This document shows positions 30,571 through 39,938 of a stretch of 64,000 nt of DNA, in pieces. Each line of letters opens with the position of its first letter. Position 1 is the first letter of the stretch. Source of the DNA: Rhizobium anhuiense (lineage in GTDB: Bacteria > Pseudomonadota > Alphaproteobacteria > Rhizobiales > Rhizobiaceae); assembly GCF_003985145.1 (NCBI RefSeq), contig NZ_ML133532.1, positions 140,292-204,291 of the forward strand. The letters run 5' to 3'. Under the pieces are notes generated by a model that was not told the origin of the DNA, did no database searches, and worked only from the letters and a program-made list of their open reading frames with translations. Made by a program: the position numbers and the translations under genes.

Positions 30571-31370
30571 ACACCAAACACACCATTCCCTCCGACGAGG
30601 ACCTGACCGCCTTCATCGACGGCGAACTGACGGCCGAAGAGGCTGCGCGCATCGAAGCCCTCGTCAGCGAAGATGAACACATCGCCGAACGGCTGGAATT
30701 CCTGGCGCGCGCCAGCCTGCCGTTCAAGCAAGCCTTCGCCCCGCTGCTCGCCGAAGCCCCGCGTCAGAAGCTGGAGACGATGCTCGCCGCCATCCCGGCG
30801 CAGCAGCGCGCAAAATCCGCTTCTGCACTGACATTCGACAGCCGTCGCCGGTTCCTCGGCGCGCTCGCCGCCTCGCTCATTGCCGGCATCGCGATCGACC
30901 GCGCGGTCATCGGCATCGGCGCACGCCTTTCGGCAAAGGACGAAAACAGCGAATGGCGCAGCGTGGTCGCCGACTATATCTCGCTCTATACCCCGGAAAC
31001 CCTGGCCGGCCCGGTGCCTGCCCGGGAGGCCCAGGCCGCCCAGCTCGGCCCGCTTGATGAGAAACTCGGCCTCTCGCTCTCCCCCGAAGCCGTCGCGCTT
31101 CCGGGCATCGATTTCAAGCGCGCGCTGCTCTTGCAATATGACGGCAAACCGCTCGCCCAGGTCGCCTATCTCGACCCTGAAACCGGCCCAATGGCGCTGT
31201 GTATCGTCACGTCGAATGCCGGGCCCAAGGCGCCGGATCTCGAAAGCCGCAAGGGGATGAATGTGATCTATTGGTCGAATGCGACGCACGCCTTCATGCT
31301 GATCGGCCGCATTTCGGCCGACCGCATGAAGGAATTGGGAGAGGACGTCAGGAGGAGACTTTCAGCCTGA
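30567..31370 (+). CDS. Anti-sigma factor, membrane-anchored
   Basis: A 267-residue protein. The N-terminal SDEDLTAFIDGELTAEEAARIEALV is the usual start of the cytoplasmic anti-sigma domain. A hydrophobic segment near residues 92-112 (RRFLGALAASLIAGIAI) is preceded by RRR and resembles a membrane anchor or Tat-like start. The remaining 150 residues would be periplasmic and end in VIYWSNATHAFMLIGRIS. There is no HxxxCxxC zinc motif. Coupled to the sigma gene (ATGA overlap), so it probably holds that sigma factor inactive. Confidence 0.8.
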   Translation: MNTKHTIPSDEDLTAFIDGELTAEEAARIEALVSEDEHIAERLEFLARASLPFKQAFAPLLAEAPRQKLETMLAAIPAQQRAKSASALTFDSRRRFLGALAASLIAGIAIDRAVIGIGARLSAKDENSEWRSVVADYISLYTPETLAGPVPAREAQAAQLGPLDEKLGLSLSPEAVALPGIDFKRALLLQYDGKPLAQVAYLDPETGPMALCIVTSNAGPKAPDLESRKGMNVIYWSNATHAFMLIGRISADRMKELGEDVRRRLSA

Positions 31371-31374
31371 CTGT

Positions 31375-31417
31375 TAAAGAGCGTCGCAATTTTTCAGATT
31401 CGCTCTTTAGCTTTTTG
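31375..31417 (+). terminator. Terminator after the sigma/anti-sigma operon
   Basis: TAAAGAGCG (31375-31383) pairs perfectly with CGCTCTTTA (31401-31409) around a 17-nt loop, followed by GCTTTTTG. Confidence 0.7.
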
Positions 31418-31491
31418 TTTTCCGCATTCCGTTATCGCAAGGCCGCCCTGCACTCTCGCGCGGCATGCCTATTTCACCGGACCGCAGCTAT

Positions 31492-32355
31492 TTAATCCAT
31501 CAGGCCGCGCAAATATTGGCCATAATCGCCTTTGCCCGCTTTGGCGGCAATCTGGGCGAAGTGCTCCTTGGTGATGAAGCCTTTGGCCAGCGCGATTTCC
31601 TCCGGGCAAGCGATCTTGAAGCCCTGGCGTTTTTCGAGCGTGCGGACGAATTCGCCGGCCTCGAGCAGGCTTTCGGGCGTGCCGGTATCAAGCCAGGCAT
31701 ACCCGCGGCCCATCATCGAGACGCGCAGCTTCCCCCGCTCCAGATATGTCCTGTTGACATCGGTAATCTCGTATTCGCCGCGCGCCGAAGGCTTCAGATT
31801 GGCGGCGATATCAACGACGTCGGCATCGTAAAAATAAAGGCCGGTGACAGCCCAGTGCGATTTCGGCTTCGCCGGCTTCTCTTCAATCGATATTGCAGTC
31901 ATATCGCTGCCGAATTCGACGACACCGTAACGTTCGGGATCGTGCACATGATAGGCAAATACGGTCGCGCCATCACCCTTTGAGACACCCTCTTCAAGCA
32001 GTTCGGGCAGCCCGTGGCCGAAATAGATATTGTCTCCGAGGATGAGACAGGATGGTCCGCCCGCCACGAAGTCTGCGCCGATAATATAGGCTTGGGCCAG
32101 TCCATCGGGGCTCGGCTGCACGGCATAGCTCAGAGACATGCCCCAATCGCTGCCATCACCCAGCAACCGCTGGAAAAGCGGCATATCGTGCGGGGTGGAG
32201 ATGATCAGAACCTCTCTGATGCCGGCCAGCATCAAGGTGGTCAGCGGGTAGTAGATCATCGGCTTGTCATAGATCGGAAGCAACTGCTTCGAGACCGAAT
32301 GAGTCATCGGGTGCAGGCGAGTACCGCTGCCCCCCGCAAGCACAATACCTTTCAT
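31492..32355 (-). CDS. rmlA: Glucose-1-phosphate thymidylyltransferase
   Basis: A 287-residue nucleotidyltransferase making dTDP-glucose, the first step to dTDP-L-rhamnose. The start MKGIVLAGGSGTRLHPMT contains the GxGTRL pyrophosphorylase loop. KQLLPIYDKPMIYYPL and GDNIYFGHGL are typical of RmlA. The start at 32355 is chosen for GGAGG 6 bp upstream and the canonical N-terminus, although the frame is open further up. It is the last gene of rmlC-B-D-A, overlapping rmlD by 4 bp. Confidence 0.95.
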   Translation of the reverse strand: MKGIVLAGGSGTRLHPMTHSVSKQLLPIYDKPMIYYPLTTLMLAGIREVLIISTPHDMPLFQRLLGDGSDWGMSLSYAVQPSPDGLAQAYIIGADFVAGGPSCLILGDNIYFGHGLPELLEEGVSKGDGATVFAYHVHDPERYGVVEFGSDMTAISIEEKPAKPKSHWAVTGLYFYDADVVDIAANLKPSARGEYEITDVNRTYLERGKLRVSMMGRGYAWLDTGTPESLLEAGEFVRTLEKRQGFKIACPEEIALAKGFITKEHFAQIAAKAGKGDYGQYLRGLMD

Positions 32356-33245
32356 ACGGCCTCCTTCGGCTCTTCCAAGAGCTTTGTCACAACAGCTCGC
32401 GTCGATACCTGCCACTCCGGCATGCTGACGCCATAAAGGCGCTTCAACTTATCGCAGCACAATCGGGAATTGGCGGGCCGCTTCGCGGCTGTGGGGTAGT
32501 CGGCGGTCGCAATGTCCCTGACGATGACACGCCTGCCGGTCTTTTCCTCGAGAATGGACAAAATATATCGAGCAAACTCGGCCCAGTTCGTTTCGCCGCT
32601 GCCGGCCAAATGAAAAACGCCCCGCAAGTCCGGGCTAGAGTCGCTTGACAGTCTGGCCGCTATTTTGACGATAGCCTCGGCGATGTCGTTGGCGGAGGTC
32701 GGGCAACCCAGTTGGTCGCTCACGACGCTCAGCTCGTCTCGCGTCTCCGCAAGCCTGAGCATGGTTTTCACGAAGTTATGGCCAAATGTCGAATAGACCC
32801 AGGCCGTCCGTAGGATCACATGGTTCTCATTGGCTGCGGCAACCGCATATTCGCCTTCGAGCTTCGATCTGCCGTAGACGGATACCGGTCCGACCGGGTC
32901 GCTCTCGACATAGCGTTCGGGCTTGTCTCCATCGAACACATAATCGGTCGAGAGATGGATGACGGGAATGGACAGCTCGGCAACTGCGGCAGCGATGGCT
33001 CCTGCGCCGTCTCGATTGATGGCGAACGCCGCCGCCTCGTCGCTTTCGGCTTTGTCGACGGCAGTGTAGGCGGCCGACGACACGACGACGTCGGGTTTGA
33101 GCTTCGCAATGGTTTCACGCACCATAGAAGGCGCGAGCAAATCCAACTCGGGCCTGCCGATGGCGATGACCTCGATGTCAGGCGCATTCAGCGCTTGCAA
33201 TGCAGACGTGACCTGGCCGCTCTTGCCTGTTACCGCGATGCGCAT
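32352..33245 (-). CDS. rmlD: dTDP-4-dehydrorhamnose reductase
   Basis: A 297-residue SDR that makes dTDP-L-rhamnose. It shows the nucleotide loop GKSGQV near the N-terminus, VVSSAAYTAVDKAESDE, the active-site YGRSKLEGE (Tyr and Lys) and LSTDYVFDGD. Only 1 bp lies between the rmlB stop and this start. Part of the rhamnose operon for O-antigen or exopolysaccharide. Confidence 0.95.
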   Translation of the reverse strand: MRIAVTGKSGQVTSALQALNAPDIEVIAIGRPELDLLAPSMVRETIAKLKPDVVVSSAAYTAVDKAESDEAAAFAINRDGAGAIAAAVAELSIPVIHLSTDYVFDGDKPERYVESDPVGPVSVYGRSKLEGEYAVAAANENHVILRTAWVYSTFGHNFVKTMLRLAETRDELSVVSDQLGCPTSANDIAEAIVKIAARLSSDSSPDLRGVFHLAGSGETNWAEFARYILSILEEKTGRRVIVRDIATADYPTAAKRPANSRLCCDKLKRLYGVSMPEWQVSTRAVVTKLLEEPKEAV

Positions 33246-33246
33246 C

Positions 33247-34302
33247 TCACACCTTTTTCAACACGCCAAGGCGTTCACCCGAATACACGCCCTCGCGCAG
33301 CGGCTGCCACCACCATGCATTTTCCAGATACCAGTCGACGGTCTTGCGGATGCCGCTGTCGAAATTCTCCAGTGCTTTCCAGCCGAGTTCGGTCTCGAGC
33401 TTGGTCGCGTCGATAGCGTAGCGGGCATCGTGGCCCGGCCGATCGGTAACGTAGCTTATAAGATCGCTATGCGGCGCGCGTCCTGGCCGGACTTCATCCA
33501 TGATCGCGCAGACACGCTGGACAACGTCGATGTTCCGCCGCTCGTTGCGCCCGCCGACATTGTATTTTTCGCCGAGACGGCCCCGTTGCACGATCAGCCA
33601 GAGCGCTCGTGCGTGATCGTCGACATAAAGCCAGTCGCGAATGTTGGAGCCGCTTCCGTAGACGGGCAATGGCTTCCGTTCCAGCGCATTCAATATGATG
33701 AGGGGAATGAGCTTTTCCGGGAAATGAAAAGGACCGTAATTGTTCGAACAGTTGGAAATGATCACGGGCAGGCCGTAAGTCCGCTCCCACGCCGTTGCCA
33801 GGTGATCGCTGGCCGCCTTGGATGCGGAGTAGGGAGAGGACGGATCGTAAGGCGTCGTCTCGGCAAACAGCCCGTCTTCACCCAGCGAACCGTAGACTTC
33901 GTCGGTGGACACGTGCAGCATCCTGAATGCCGCCTTTTCGTCCGCCGGAAGGCCTTGCCAATATTGCCGCGCAGCCTCCAGCATGCTGAAGGTGCCATTT
34001 ATATTCGTTTCGATAAAATCCGCCGCCCCGGTGATCGATCGGTCGACGTGGCTTTCCGCCGCCAGATGCATGACGTAATCGGGACGAAACTCCTCGAAAG
34101 CGCTGCTGACCGCGCTTCGGTCGCAAATGTCGGCTTTGAGAAACCTGTAGTTCGGAGCATTCTCGATCGCTTTCAGCGAGGCGAGATTGCCGGCATAGGT
34201 CAGCTTGTCGATATTGAGGACGTCGGCGCCGACCTCACTGACGAGATAGCGCACCAATGCCGAACCGATGAAGCCAGCGCCACCTGTTACAAGAACACGC
34301 AT
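33247..34302 (-). CDS. rmlB: dTDP-glucose 4,6-dehydratase
   Basis: A 351-residue extended SDR. MRVLVTGGAGFIGSALVRYL carries the GxxGxxG NAD motif, STDEVYG contributes the catalytic Thr/Asp/Glu set, and YSASKAASDHL provides Tyr and Lys. It forms dTDP-4-keto-6-deoxyglucose. The start at 34302 is preceded by GGAGGGCC; the frame is open further upstream, but that part does not look like protein. rmlC ends 13 bp upstream. Confidence 0.95.
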   Translation of the reverse strand: MRVLVTGGAGFIGSALVRYLVSEVGADVLNIDKLTYAGNLASLKAIENAPNYRFLKADICDRSAVSSAFEEFRPDYVMHLAAESHVDRSITGAADFIETNINGTFSMLEAARQYWQGLPADEKAAFRMLHVSTDEVYGSLGEDGLFAETTPYDPSSPYSASKAASDHLATAWERTYGLPVIISNCSNNYGPFHFPEKLIPLIILNALERKPLPVYGSGSNIRDWLYVDDHARALWLIVQRGRLGEKYNVGGRNERRNIDVVQRVCAIMDEVRPGRAPHSDLISYVTDRPGHDARYAIDATKLETELGWKALENFDSGIRKTVDWYLENAWWWQPLREGVYSGERLGVLKKV

Positions 34303-34315
34303 GAGGCCCTCCGTT

Positions 34316-34882
34316 TTACGAAAATTGAAAATATGCGGGGAGTTCGGAAAGCAATGGCTGTTTGTTGTCCTTATCAGAAAGAACGTAGGCATCCATCTGC
34401 GGCCACTCGATCCCGATCTCGGCATCGTTCCACCGCAGGCCGCGGTCATGTTCGGCGCTGTAGGGAGCCGTGACCTTGTAACTGATGATGGTATCGGGCT
34501 GCAAAGTTATGAACCCATGCGCAAATCCGGCCGGCACCCAAAGCTGTGAGCCATTCTCCGGCGACAGTTCTGCAGAGACCCACTTTCCGTAGGTCGGAGA
34601 GCCATGCCTGATATCGACGGCCACATCCAGGAGCGCGCCGCGCAGGCAACGCACGAGCTTGCCTTGGGCGAAGGGAGACAACTGAAAATGCAATCCCCGA
34701 ACGGTCCCCGGTTGCGCTGAAAGAGACTCATTGTCCTGCACGAAAGAAACGTCGGCCACGTTAGTGCGGAACCAGGAATCTTTGAAGACTTCGCTGAAAT
34801 AGCCCCTCGAGTCACCGAATCTGGCGGGAGTGATCCTTTTAACGTCCCCGATCCCCAGTTGTTCTACATTCAATGCATACAT
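34316..34882 (-). CDS. rmlC: dTDP-4-dehydrorhamnose 3,5-epimerase
   Basis: A 188-residue cupin-fold epimerase. DSRGYFSEVFKDSWF, QDNESLSAQPGTVRGLHFQ and WVPAGFAHGFITLQPDTIISYKV are the conserved RmlC blocks, including the catalytic His of RGLHFQ and the Tyr of the YKVTAPYS segment. The start at 34882 follows AAGGATGT; upstream open frame is ignored. First gene of the rml operon. Confidence 0.94.
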   Translation of the reverse strand: MYALNVEQLGIGDVKRITPARFGDSRGYFSEVFKDSWFRTNVADVSFVQDNESLSAQPGTVRGLHFQLSPFAQGKLVRCLRGALLDVAVDIRHGSPTYGKWVSAELSPENGSQLWVPAGFAHGFITLQPDTIISYKVTAPYSAEHDRGLRWNDAEIGIEWPQMDAYVLSDKDNKQPLLSELPAYFQFS

Positions 34883-35259
34883 CCTTGCATTAGGCTCGAT
34901 CGCTGAATTGTGACAGCAACCAACGCCGGCAATATAGCCAATCGTGCTGCTGAGCACATACCGCGCCGGGGCCTGGACAGCAAGATGAGAATCCAGTTCT
35001 GCCAGCGGATGCGTGAAAGGTGCCGGCTCGCCTCTATCCGAGACGGCAAGGTGCCTTTGGAGTGGCATAACCGCTGCTGCCAGCGAGAATTCACGCCCGA
35101 CATGCTTTGAATTTCAGTTGGCGCTTGGCAGAGGTGACGATCATGCTTTATGGCGCACGCTGGCACATCGACCGCACGGGGTTGCGATATGTGTGGTGAA
35201 ACAGCGGATCGACAAATCGCCGGGCGCCCCGTTATACGAGCTGGATCGGAGTTATTCAG
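34883..35259. other. 377-bp divergent intergenic region, no gene seen
   Basis: This region lies between rmlC and the GT2 gene. Short open frames exist on both strands but lack ribosome sites and family resemblance. It should contain the promoters of both operons; I cannot place convincing -35/-10 boxes. Confidence 0.5.
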
Positions 35260-36171
35260 TTGATAGAAATTCTTTGCGCGACCTATAATGGAATGCGCTA
35301 TCTTCGAGAGCAGATTGCATCCATTGAGGCGCAGACGCTCACCGACTGGCATGTGACGTTCTTCGACGACGGCTCAACGGATGGTACCGTCGAAATGCTC
35401 GAAGCTCTGGTTGCAAAGGATGCGCGCTTCCGCTTGACACGAAATCCCGTCAATCTCGGCTTTTGCGGTAACTTCCTCAACAACCTTTCGAATCTCAAAA
35501 GTGCTGACGCTTATGCGTTCTGCGACCAGGATGACATTTGGTATCCGGACAAACTCGAACGTGCGTTCGACTGGCTGTCGCGGATCGACCCTGGCACACC
35601 GGCAGTTTATTTCGCTCGGACCGAAATTGTCGATGAACAACTCAATCATGCAGGCATGTCGCCCGAGTTCAAACTCGAACCAAGTTTTCGCAACGCCCTG
35701 GTCCAGAGCATCGGTGGAGGCAACACCATGATGTTCAATCAGGCGGCAAGGGACCTTGTGGTCAACACATTGCCGAAAACACGTCTCATTTCCCACGACT
35801 GGTGGTTCTATATTGTTGTGTCAGGCTGCGGCGGCGAGGTCAGATACGATTCGGAACCGGTGTTGAAATACCGTCAGCACGCCACCAACCTGGTTGGCGC
35901 CAACAACGGTATCTCAATGCAAGTCGCCAGATTGTGGATGGCTTTTCGCGGGCAATGGCGTGCGTGGAACACGGCTCACGAAGAGGCGATCAAGACCTTC
36001 GAGGATCGTCTTACCCCCGAAAATCGCACCGCTTTCCATGCTTTTCAGCGGGCTCGCAACGGTGGTTGGCCCTTTGAGAGATTGTCGGTGCTCAAGCGAA
36101 CCGGGATAAAGCGCCAAAGCACGCTCCAGACCAAATTTCTTCCCATCCTCGCTCTCCTGAACAGATTGTAG
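35260..36171 (+). CDS. Family 2 glycosyltransferase
   Basis: A 303-residue GT-A fold glycosyltransferase. EILCATYNGMRYLREQIASI is the usual GT2 start, DDGSTDGTVEML is the nucleotide-binding DxD-like region, and CDQDDIWYPDKLERA carries the acceptor-side acids. In rhamnose-containing O-antigen clusters such proteins are often rhamnosyltransferases. The start codon is TTG at 35260, with GGAG about 9 bp upstream; no ATG fits. Beside the rml genes, so dTDP-L-rhamnose is a likely donor. Confidence 0.85.
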   Translation: MIEILCATYNGMRYLREQIASIEAQTLTDWHVTFFDDGSTDGTVEMLEALVAKDARFRLTRNPVNLGFCGNFLNNLSNLKSADAYAFCDQDDIWYPDKLERAFDWLSRIDPGTPAVYFARTEIVDEQLNHAGMSPEFKLEPSFRNALVQSIGGGNTMMFNQAARDLVVNTLPKTRLISHDWWFYIVVSGCGGEVRYDSEPVLKYRQHATNLVGANNGISMQVARLWMAFRGQWRAWNTAHEEAIKTFEDRLTPENRTAFHAFQRARNGGWPFERLSVLKRTGIKRQSTLQTKFLPILALLNRL

Positions 36172-36222
36172 GCGTCGGCTTCTTATCTTCGGCTTCGAAG
36201 GAAGCAGGCCTCTTGAGGCAGG

Positions 36223-36242
36223 TAAACGCAACGTCGCGTTTA
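36223..36242. terminator. Small hairpin between convergent GT2 and ligase genes
   Basis: TAAACGC (36223-36229) pairs with GCGTTTA (36236-36242) around a 6-nt loop. It lies between convergent stops. There is no long T run, so termination is only suggested. Confidence 0.35.
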
Positions 36243-36316
36243 AGTTAGAAGGCACAGCGATATCGGCCTTGTTGTCTTTGAGCGAGAGACGTCGATAGCA
36301 GTCACTGGATCGAGAT

Positions 36317-37615
36317 TTAGCCCCGAACGACGGGCGCAAAGCCTGTGCTGCCGCGATCCGCACAAATGAGGGCGACGAGGTAGGCGAAGATCGGATCCAG
36401 AGCCTTCTGATTGAACATGATGCCAAAGCTGCCCGTGATCACGTAGCTGCTGACGAGCAGAAGAGCGAGCGCGATGGAGATGTCCCGGCCCGGCCCCGCT
36501 TCTTTTCTCCACGCGCCTATCACGGGCGTCATGAGCATCAGGCAAAGCGCTGCAATGCCGAAAACGCCGGCGTCGATTCCTGCGGTCAGAAAGCCGTTGT
36601 GAACATGCGAGAAGGGCAGCTGCGGCCTTATGTTATCGGGAAGTTCCGCCAGGACCGAAGCCATCCGGTTTTGCGGACCATAACCCGTCAACGGGTCCTT
36701 ACGGATTGCCGATAGCGCGCCTTTGTACAAAGCGATCCGCGCGCTGAGCGATGTAATCTCGCCGTCGCTGCGTTCGAGTGTTGTCAGGTCTCCCTGGAGC
36801 GCCTGGATGCGATCGAGGATTTGGCCGCTGCCCAAGGCGACAATTCCCGCCAACAGCAGGGAGCCGGTAATTGCCAGGCTGCGCAAACTCAGATGGAAGC
36901 TGTGTTTGCGAAAATACCAGAGAAAGATGACGATATGGACGGGAATGACCAGCCAGGCTGAGCGCGTTCCCGAAAGCAGCACGCAGCCGAGACCCGCGGC
37001 ATATCCCAATATCGCAATTCTTTGCTCTACGCTTCTGGGAGATTGAACGTTGAGAAGCGCAATGCCGCCGAAAAGAACGCCTATGACTCCGAGGAGTGCA
37101 GCGTTCGAAGTTCCCGCCTCTGCCCTCGGCATCAGAAAGATGATCTGCAGCAGACTGAAAAGAAAGGTAAGGATCATGCCGATACCGGCGCCGAGGATAA
37201 AGAGTGGCACGAGACGGCCATCGGGAGAGTGGCGCATCCGCGGCAAGATCAGCCAGACCGAAAAGAAAGGCAGGAGCCGGAATATCCAGTCCAGTTCCTC
37301 GGAGTAAGGTGGATTGATGAATATGCTCGCGATCATCACCAATGGGTAGATCGACATGCCGATGGCAACCAGCCGGTCGGATCTCGACAGGTTCAACGCA
37401 AGGCGGCCAGTCGCCAGACAATAGATGCCCCACACCATGGACGCGAGGAGGATGAAGGAGTTGAAGTTCGACGAAAGTCCTGGAAGGATTGCAAAGGCAA
37501 AGACCGCAATGCGGTTATTTCGGTCGAGCGAATCTCCCGTCCCATTCTCGGGACCAAGAACCGCTATTTTGAGTTGTCTGAAGTAATTCAATTTGCCGGT
37601 CCTGACCGTGCCCAC
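36317..37615 (-). CDS. O-antigen ligase (WaaL-like) membrane protein
   Basis: A 432-residue inner-membrane protein with about ten to eleven hydrophobic segments and one large periplasmic loop between roughly residues 265 and 350. That loop contains RIALYKGALSAIRKDPLTGYGPQNRMA and PFSHVHNGFLTAGIDAGVFG, and the His-containing HVHNGFL is the conserved Wzy_C/WaaL signature. It would transfer undecaprenyl-linked O-chains to lipid A-core. With Wzm/Wzt in the same cluster, ligation is more likely than Wzy-type polymerisation. Confidence 0.82.
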   Translation of the reverse strand: MGTVRTGKLNYFRQLKIAVLGPENGTGDSLDRNNRIAVFAFAILPGLSSNFNSFILLASMVWGIYCLATGRLALNLSRSDRLVAIGMSIYPLVMIASIFINPPYSEELDWIFRLLPFFSVWLILPRMRHSPDGRLVPLFILGAGIGMILTFLFSLLQIIFLMPRAEAGTSNAALLGVIGVLFGGIALLNVQSPRSVEQRIAILGYAAGLGCVLLSGTRSAWLVIPVHIVIFLWYFRKHSFHLSLRSLAITGSLLLAGIVALGSGQILDRIQALQGDLTTLERSDGEITSLSARIALYKGALSAIRKDPLTGYGPQNRMASVLAELPDNIRPQLPFSHVHNGFLTAGIDAGVFGIAALCLMLMTPVIGAWRKEAGPGRDISIALALLLVSSYVITGSFGIMFNQKALDPIFAYLVALICADRGSTGFAPVVRG

Positions 37616-38218
37616 GCTGCCTCGCTAAGGATCGTGGTCACCGCTGTCAAGCTGTGGATGTCGGTGCAATCTATGGCTTTATTCAACGTTGTATTCCGGC
37701 AACAGGAAGTCTGGATGAACGTGTTTCTATTCGATGACGGGCGGCAAGCGTATGCGACAATTGGGCCAGCTTTGCCAGAAAACACGCCTGAGGTGCGCTT
37801 GATTTGAAAATTTGATCGTCAAACGGCATGATCGATGCCCTACCAGAGCGACAGGCCACTGTCCTCTGAAAAGCCGCAGACCGGCAGTGGCGATGGGATA
37901 GTCGAGGCAGGCCGCCGACAGAGAGCATCGAAGGTTCTGGCCCCAGCTTTTCACAGATGTGCCTTGAGCTTTGCGCCAAGGAATGGGTCTGCCTTGCAAC
38001 GCCGCCTGGAAAGGTCGTAGCCCTCTCCAGGCGTGATCGCGTATCGGGACACAAAGCGATATGCGTGGCGCCGGTTCGATTCCGCTCAAGGCGGGATATC
38101 TGAGGAGGTACTGAATGACGATGAATGCCCATCCTGCTGATCATCGCTGACACGACGAATGTTTTGACGACAAGCGCCCGCATGCGGGTGTTCTCATGGC
38201 GCCTTACCGTGAGGAGAT
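37616..38218. other. 603-bp gap with no convincing gene
   Basis: Between the ligase gene and the HAD hydrolase gene. A 166-codon frame on the minus strand (37683-38183) has no recognisable motif or ribosome site. A strong GAGGAGGT at 38101-38108 precedes only an 11-codon frame (ATG at 38114). A 12-bp palindrome CCCGCATGCGGG lies at 38177-38188. It may be decayed coding sequence. Confidence 0.45.
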
Positions 38219-38896
38219 CTAAATCTCTCCAAAATGTTCGCTCAGCACTGCAGGAAGCTCGTCAAGATCGAGAATCGTCTTATGGCCGTCGTATGACTTC
38301 TCCGCCCTTACACAAGCATGCGCTCCGGTGAGTACGCGAACTGTTAATGCGCCCAAGGGGTTAAGTCCGACGAAATCCTTCGCCGGATTATCGCCCACAT
38401 AGACAAGGTCGCGCCAAGTGCACCCTTCCAGATCGAGAATACGCTGGAAGCATAGCGTCGAGGGTTTGGCTGCCGCTCGTCCGAAGCGATGTGTGATGAA
38501 AACCCGGCGGAATTCCGGCCAAAGACCAAGCGCATCGACCTTGTTACGTTGAACGATCTTATGGCCGTCGGTGACGAGGTACAGCGGAACGCGTCCGCCA
38601 AAACGGCTAAGCATTCTGCTGCCGGACGGCCATAGTTCCAGGTTTGGCCGGTGATGCCGATAGACCTTGACGCATTCAGCTACACGTGCGCGTGACCACT
38701 TCCCGTGGCTTTCGAGCCAGCGGTCAAAGACCTTGCCCCGGCCTTCGACGGTCAAGGTCTCTCTTAAGGTAGCGAGGGAAGGTTCTGCGTCCCATCCCCA
38801 ACGGGCGTGGCCGTGGGATGCGACTGCTGCCAAGCCGCTATCGACGAACTTTGATTCGTCATAGAGCGTGTCGTCGAGATCAAAGATCAGGATCAT
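38219..38896 (-). CDS. HAD-superfamily hydrolase
   Basis: A 225-residue HAD protein. Motif I is DLDDTLYDE at residues 6-14. The threonine of motif II lies in YLVTDGHKIVQRNK, the lysine of motif III in AAAKPSTLCF, and motif IV is YVGDNPAKDFVG. These fit a phosphatase acting on small phosphorylated molecules. It is the last gene of the pseI-pseF operon and overlaps the ATP-grasp gene by 17 bp, so the two probably act in one process. The substrate is unknown. Confidence 0.82.
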   Translation of the reverse strand: MILIFDLDDTLYDESKFVDSGLAAVASHGHARWGWDAEPSLATLRETLTVEGRGKVFDRWLESHGKWSRARVAECVKVYRHHRPNLELWPSGSRMLSRFGGRVPLYLVTDGHKIVQRNKVDALGLWPEFRRVFITHRFGRAAAKPSTLCFQRILDLEGCTWRDLVYVGDNPAKDFVGLNPLGALTVRVLTGAHACVRAEKSYDGHKTILDLDELPAVLSEHFGEI

Positions 38897-39839
38897 AGAT
38901 CAAAATATCCCGTGGAAACCGCACCTGGCGAACTTCTCTAGAGTCTCGCACGAACGCCGGCAGTATGCTTTCAGGCATAACTGCTTCGAGAATAGACCAG
39001 AAAAGAAGGTCGAGTCCCACAGCGATTGACGTTGTGGAGGCCCCTCCGAAGCGAGGATTGGTCTCGATGATGGCCAACCCACCATCCGCTACAATCGCTT
39101 GCATCACAACAGGGCCGGACAAGCCGAGAGCTTCAAGAGCCGAGGTCGCTAAGGTCTCCAACTCGATGGCACGAAAGGTGGTCGTAACATGGCTCTCGCC
39201 ATTCAGCACGCGGTCACGCCTGCGCAGCACCAAGCCGTGCACGTGACCCGATCGGTTTAGCCAGGCATCGATGCTGATTTCGGGACCCTTTGCGAAAGGC
39301 TGGAAGATCGGACAAGACAATGATGCCGCATGGGCGCGCGCGGCACGCACATCGAGATCGAGGCCTAAGCCAATTGAACCTGCTCCATACCGTTCTTTGA
39401 CGACCAGACGGCTCGTTCCGAACGGGTTTGGCGTTGGTGCTGCGGGAATTACCGGAAGACCCAGCGACGAACCGCTCTCTGCAAATGCCAGTTTGTCCAC
39501 GCAGCGCGAAATTGCATCAGGAGCCGACACGATGACGGCGACCCCAGCTTCGGCAAAACGGGCCTTGTGCCGGGACCAGAACAATAGCTCACCATCCCGG
39601 CTAGGAAGAATCGCCCGGATGCCCCGCGCGATGCATCCTTCGAGCAAGCTATCGATATAAGCTTCCTCGGTTCGTGGCATAGCCCAGAAGTGGTCCGCAA
39701 TATACCGGGAGGGGGACTCTGGATCGACGTCTCCCGCGATCACCTCCGCTTTCGGATCGATCCGGCAGACCGCTTCCTTCAAAGCAAGAAGCAAGGGCGC
39801 CTTGCGGGAAGCAGAGGTCAGCAGAACTCTGAGTGGCAC
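38880..39839 (-). CDS. ATP-grasp domain protein
   Basis: A 319-residue ATP-grasp enzyme of the carbamoyl-phosphate-synthase-like type. The N-terminal part (VLLTSASRKAPLLLALKEA, GDVDPESPSRYIAD) is the pre-ATP-grasp fold. LVVKERYGAGSIG is the ATP lysine region, and IIETNPRFGGASTTSIAVG is the metal-binding ENPRFGG motif. Such proteins join a carboxylate to an amine or thiol via an acyl phosphate. Within the pse operon it could activate an acyl or amino acid group for sugar modification. Function not known. Confidence 0.8.
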   Translation of the reverse strand: MPLRVLLTSASRKAPLLLALKEAVCRIDPKAEVIAGDVDPESPSRYIADHFWAMPRTEEAYIDSLLEGCIARGIRAILPSRDGELLFWSRHKARFAEAGVAVIVSAPDAISRCVDKLAFAESGSSLGLPVIPAAPTPNPFGTSRLVVKERYGAGSIGLGLDLDVRAARAHAASLSCPIFQPFAKGPEISIDAWLNRSGHVHGLVLRRRDRVLNGESHVTTTFRAIELETLATSALEALGLSGPVVMQAIVADGGLAIIETNPRFGGASTTSIAVGLDLLFWSILEAVMPESILPAFVRDSREVRQVRFPRDILIYDPDL

Positions 39840-39938
39840 TAAGTTTATCCTTCCATTGGCAGGCCGTCGGCGTAGGCCAATGCCTCCCTCGGGTCATCGG
39901 CTCGCGGAAGCACACGATGGGTAGTGACGCGAATTACA

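Noticed and set aside
37022..37807. 261-codon + strand frame across the ligase gene
   Set aside because: Mostly antisense to the ligase gene. Its charged, repetitive composition is typical of the complement of membrane-protein codons.
38069..38099. tRNA-like T-arm (GGTTCGATTCC) suggesting an attachment site
   Set aside because: The flanking bases do not form a 5-bp T stem, and no acceptor or anticodon arm is nearby.
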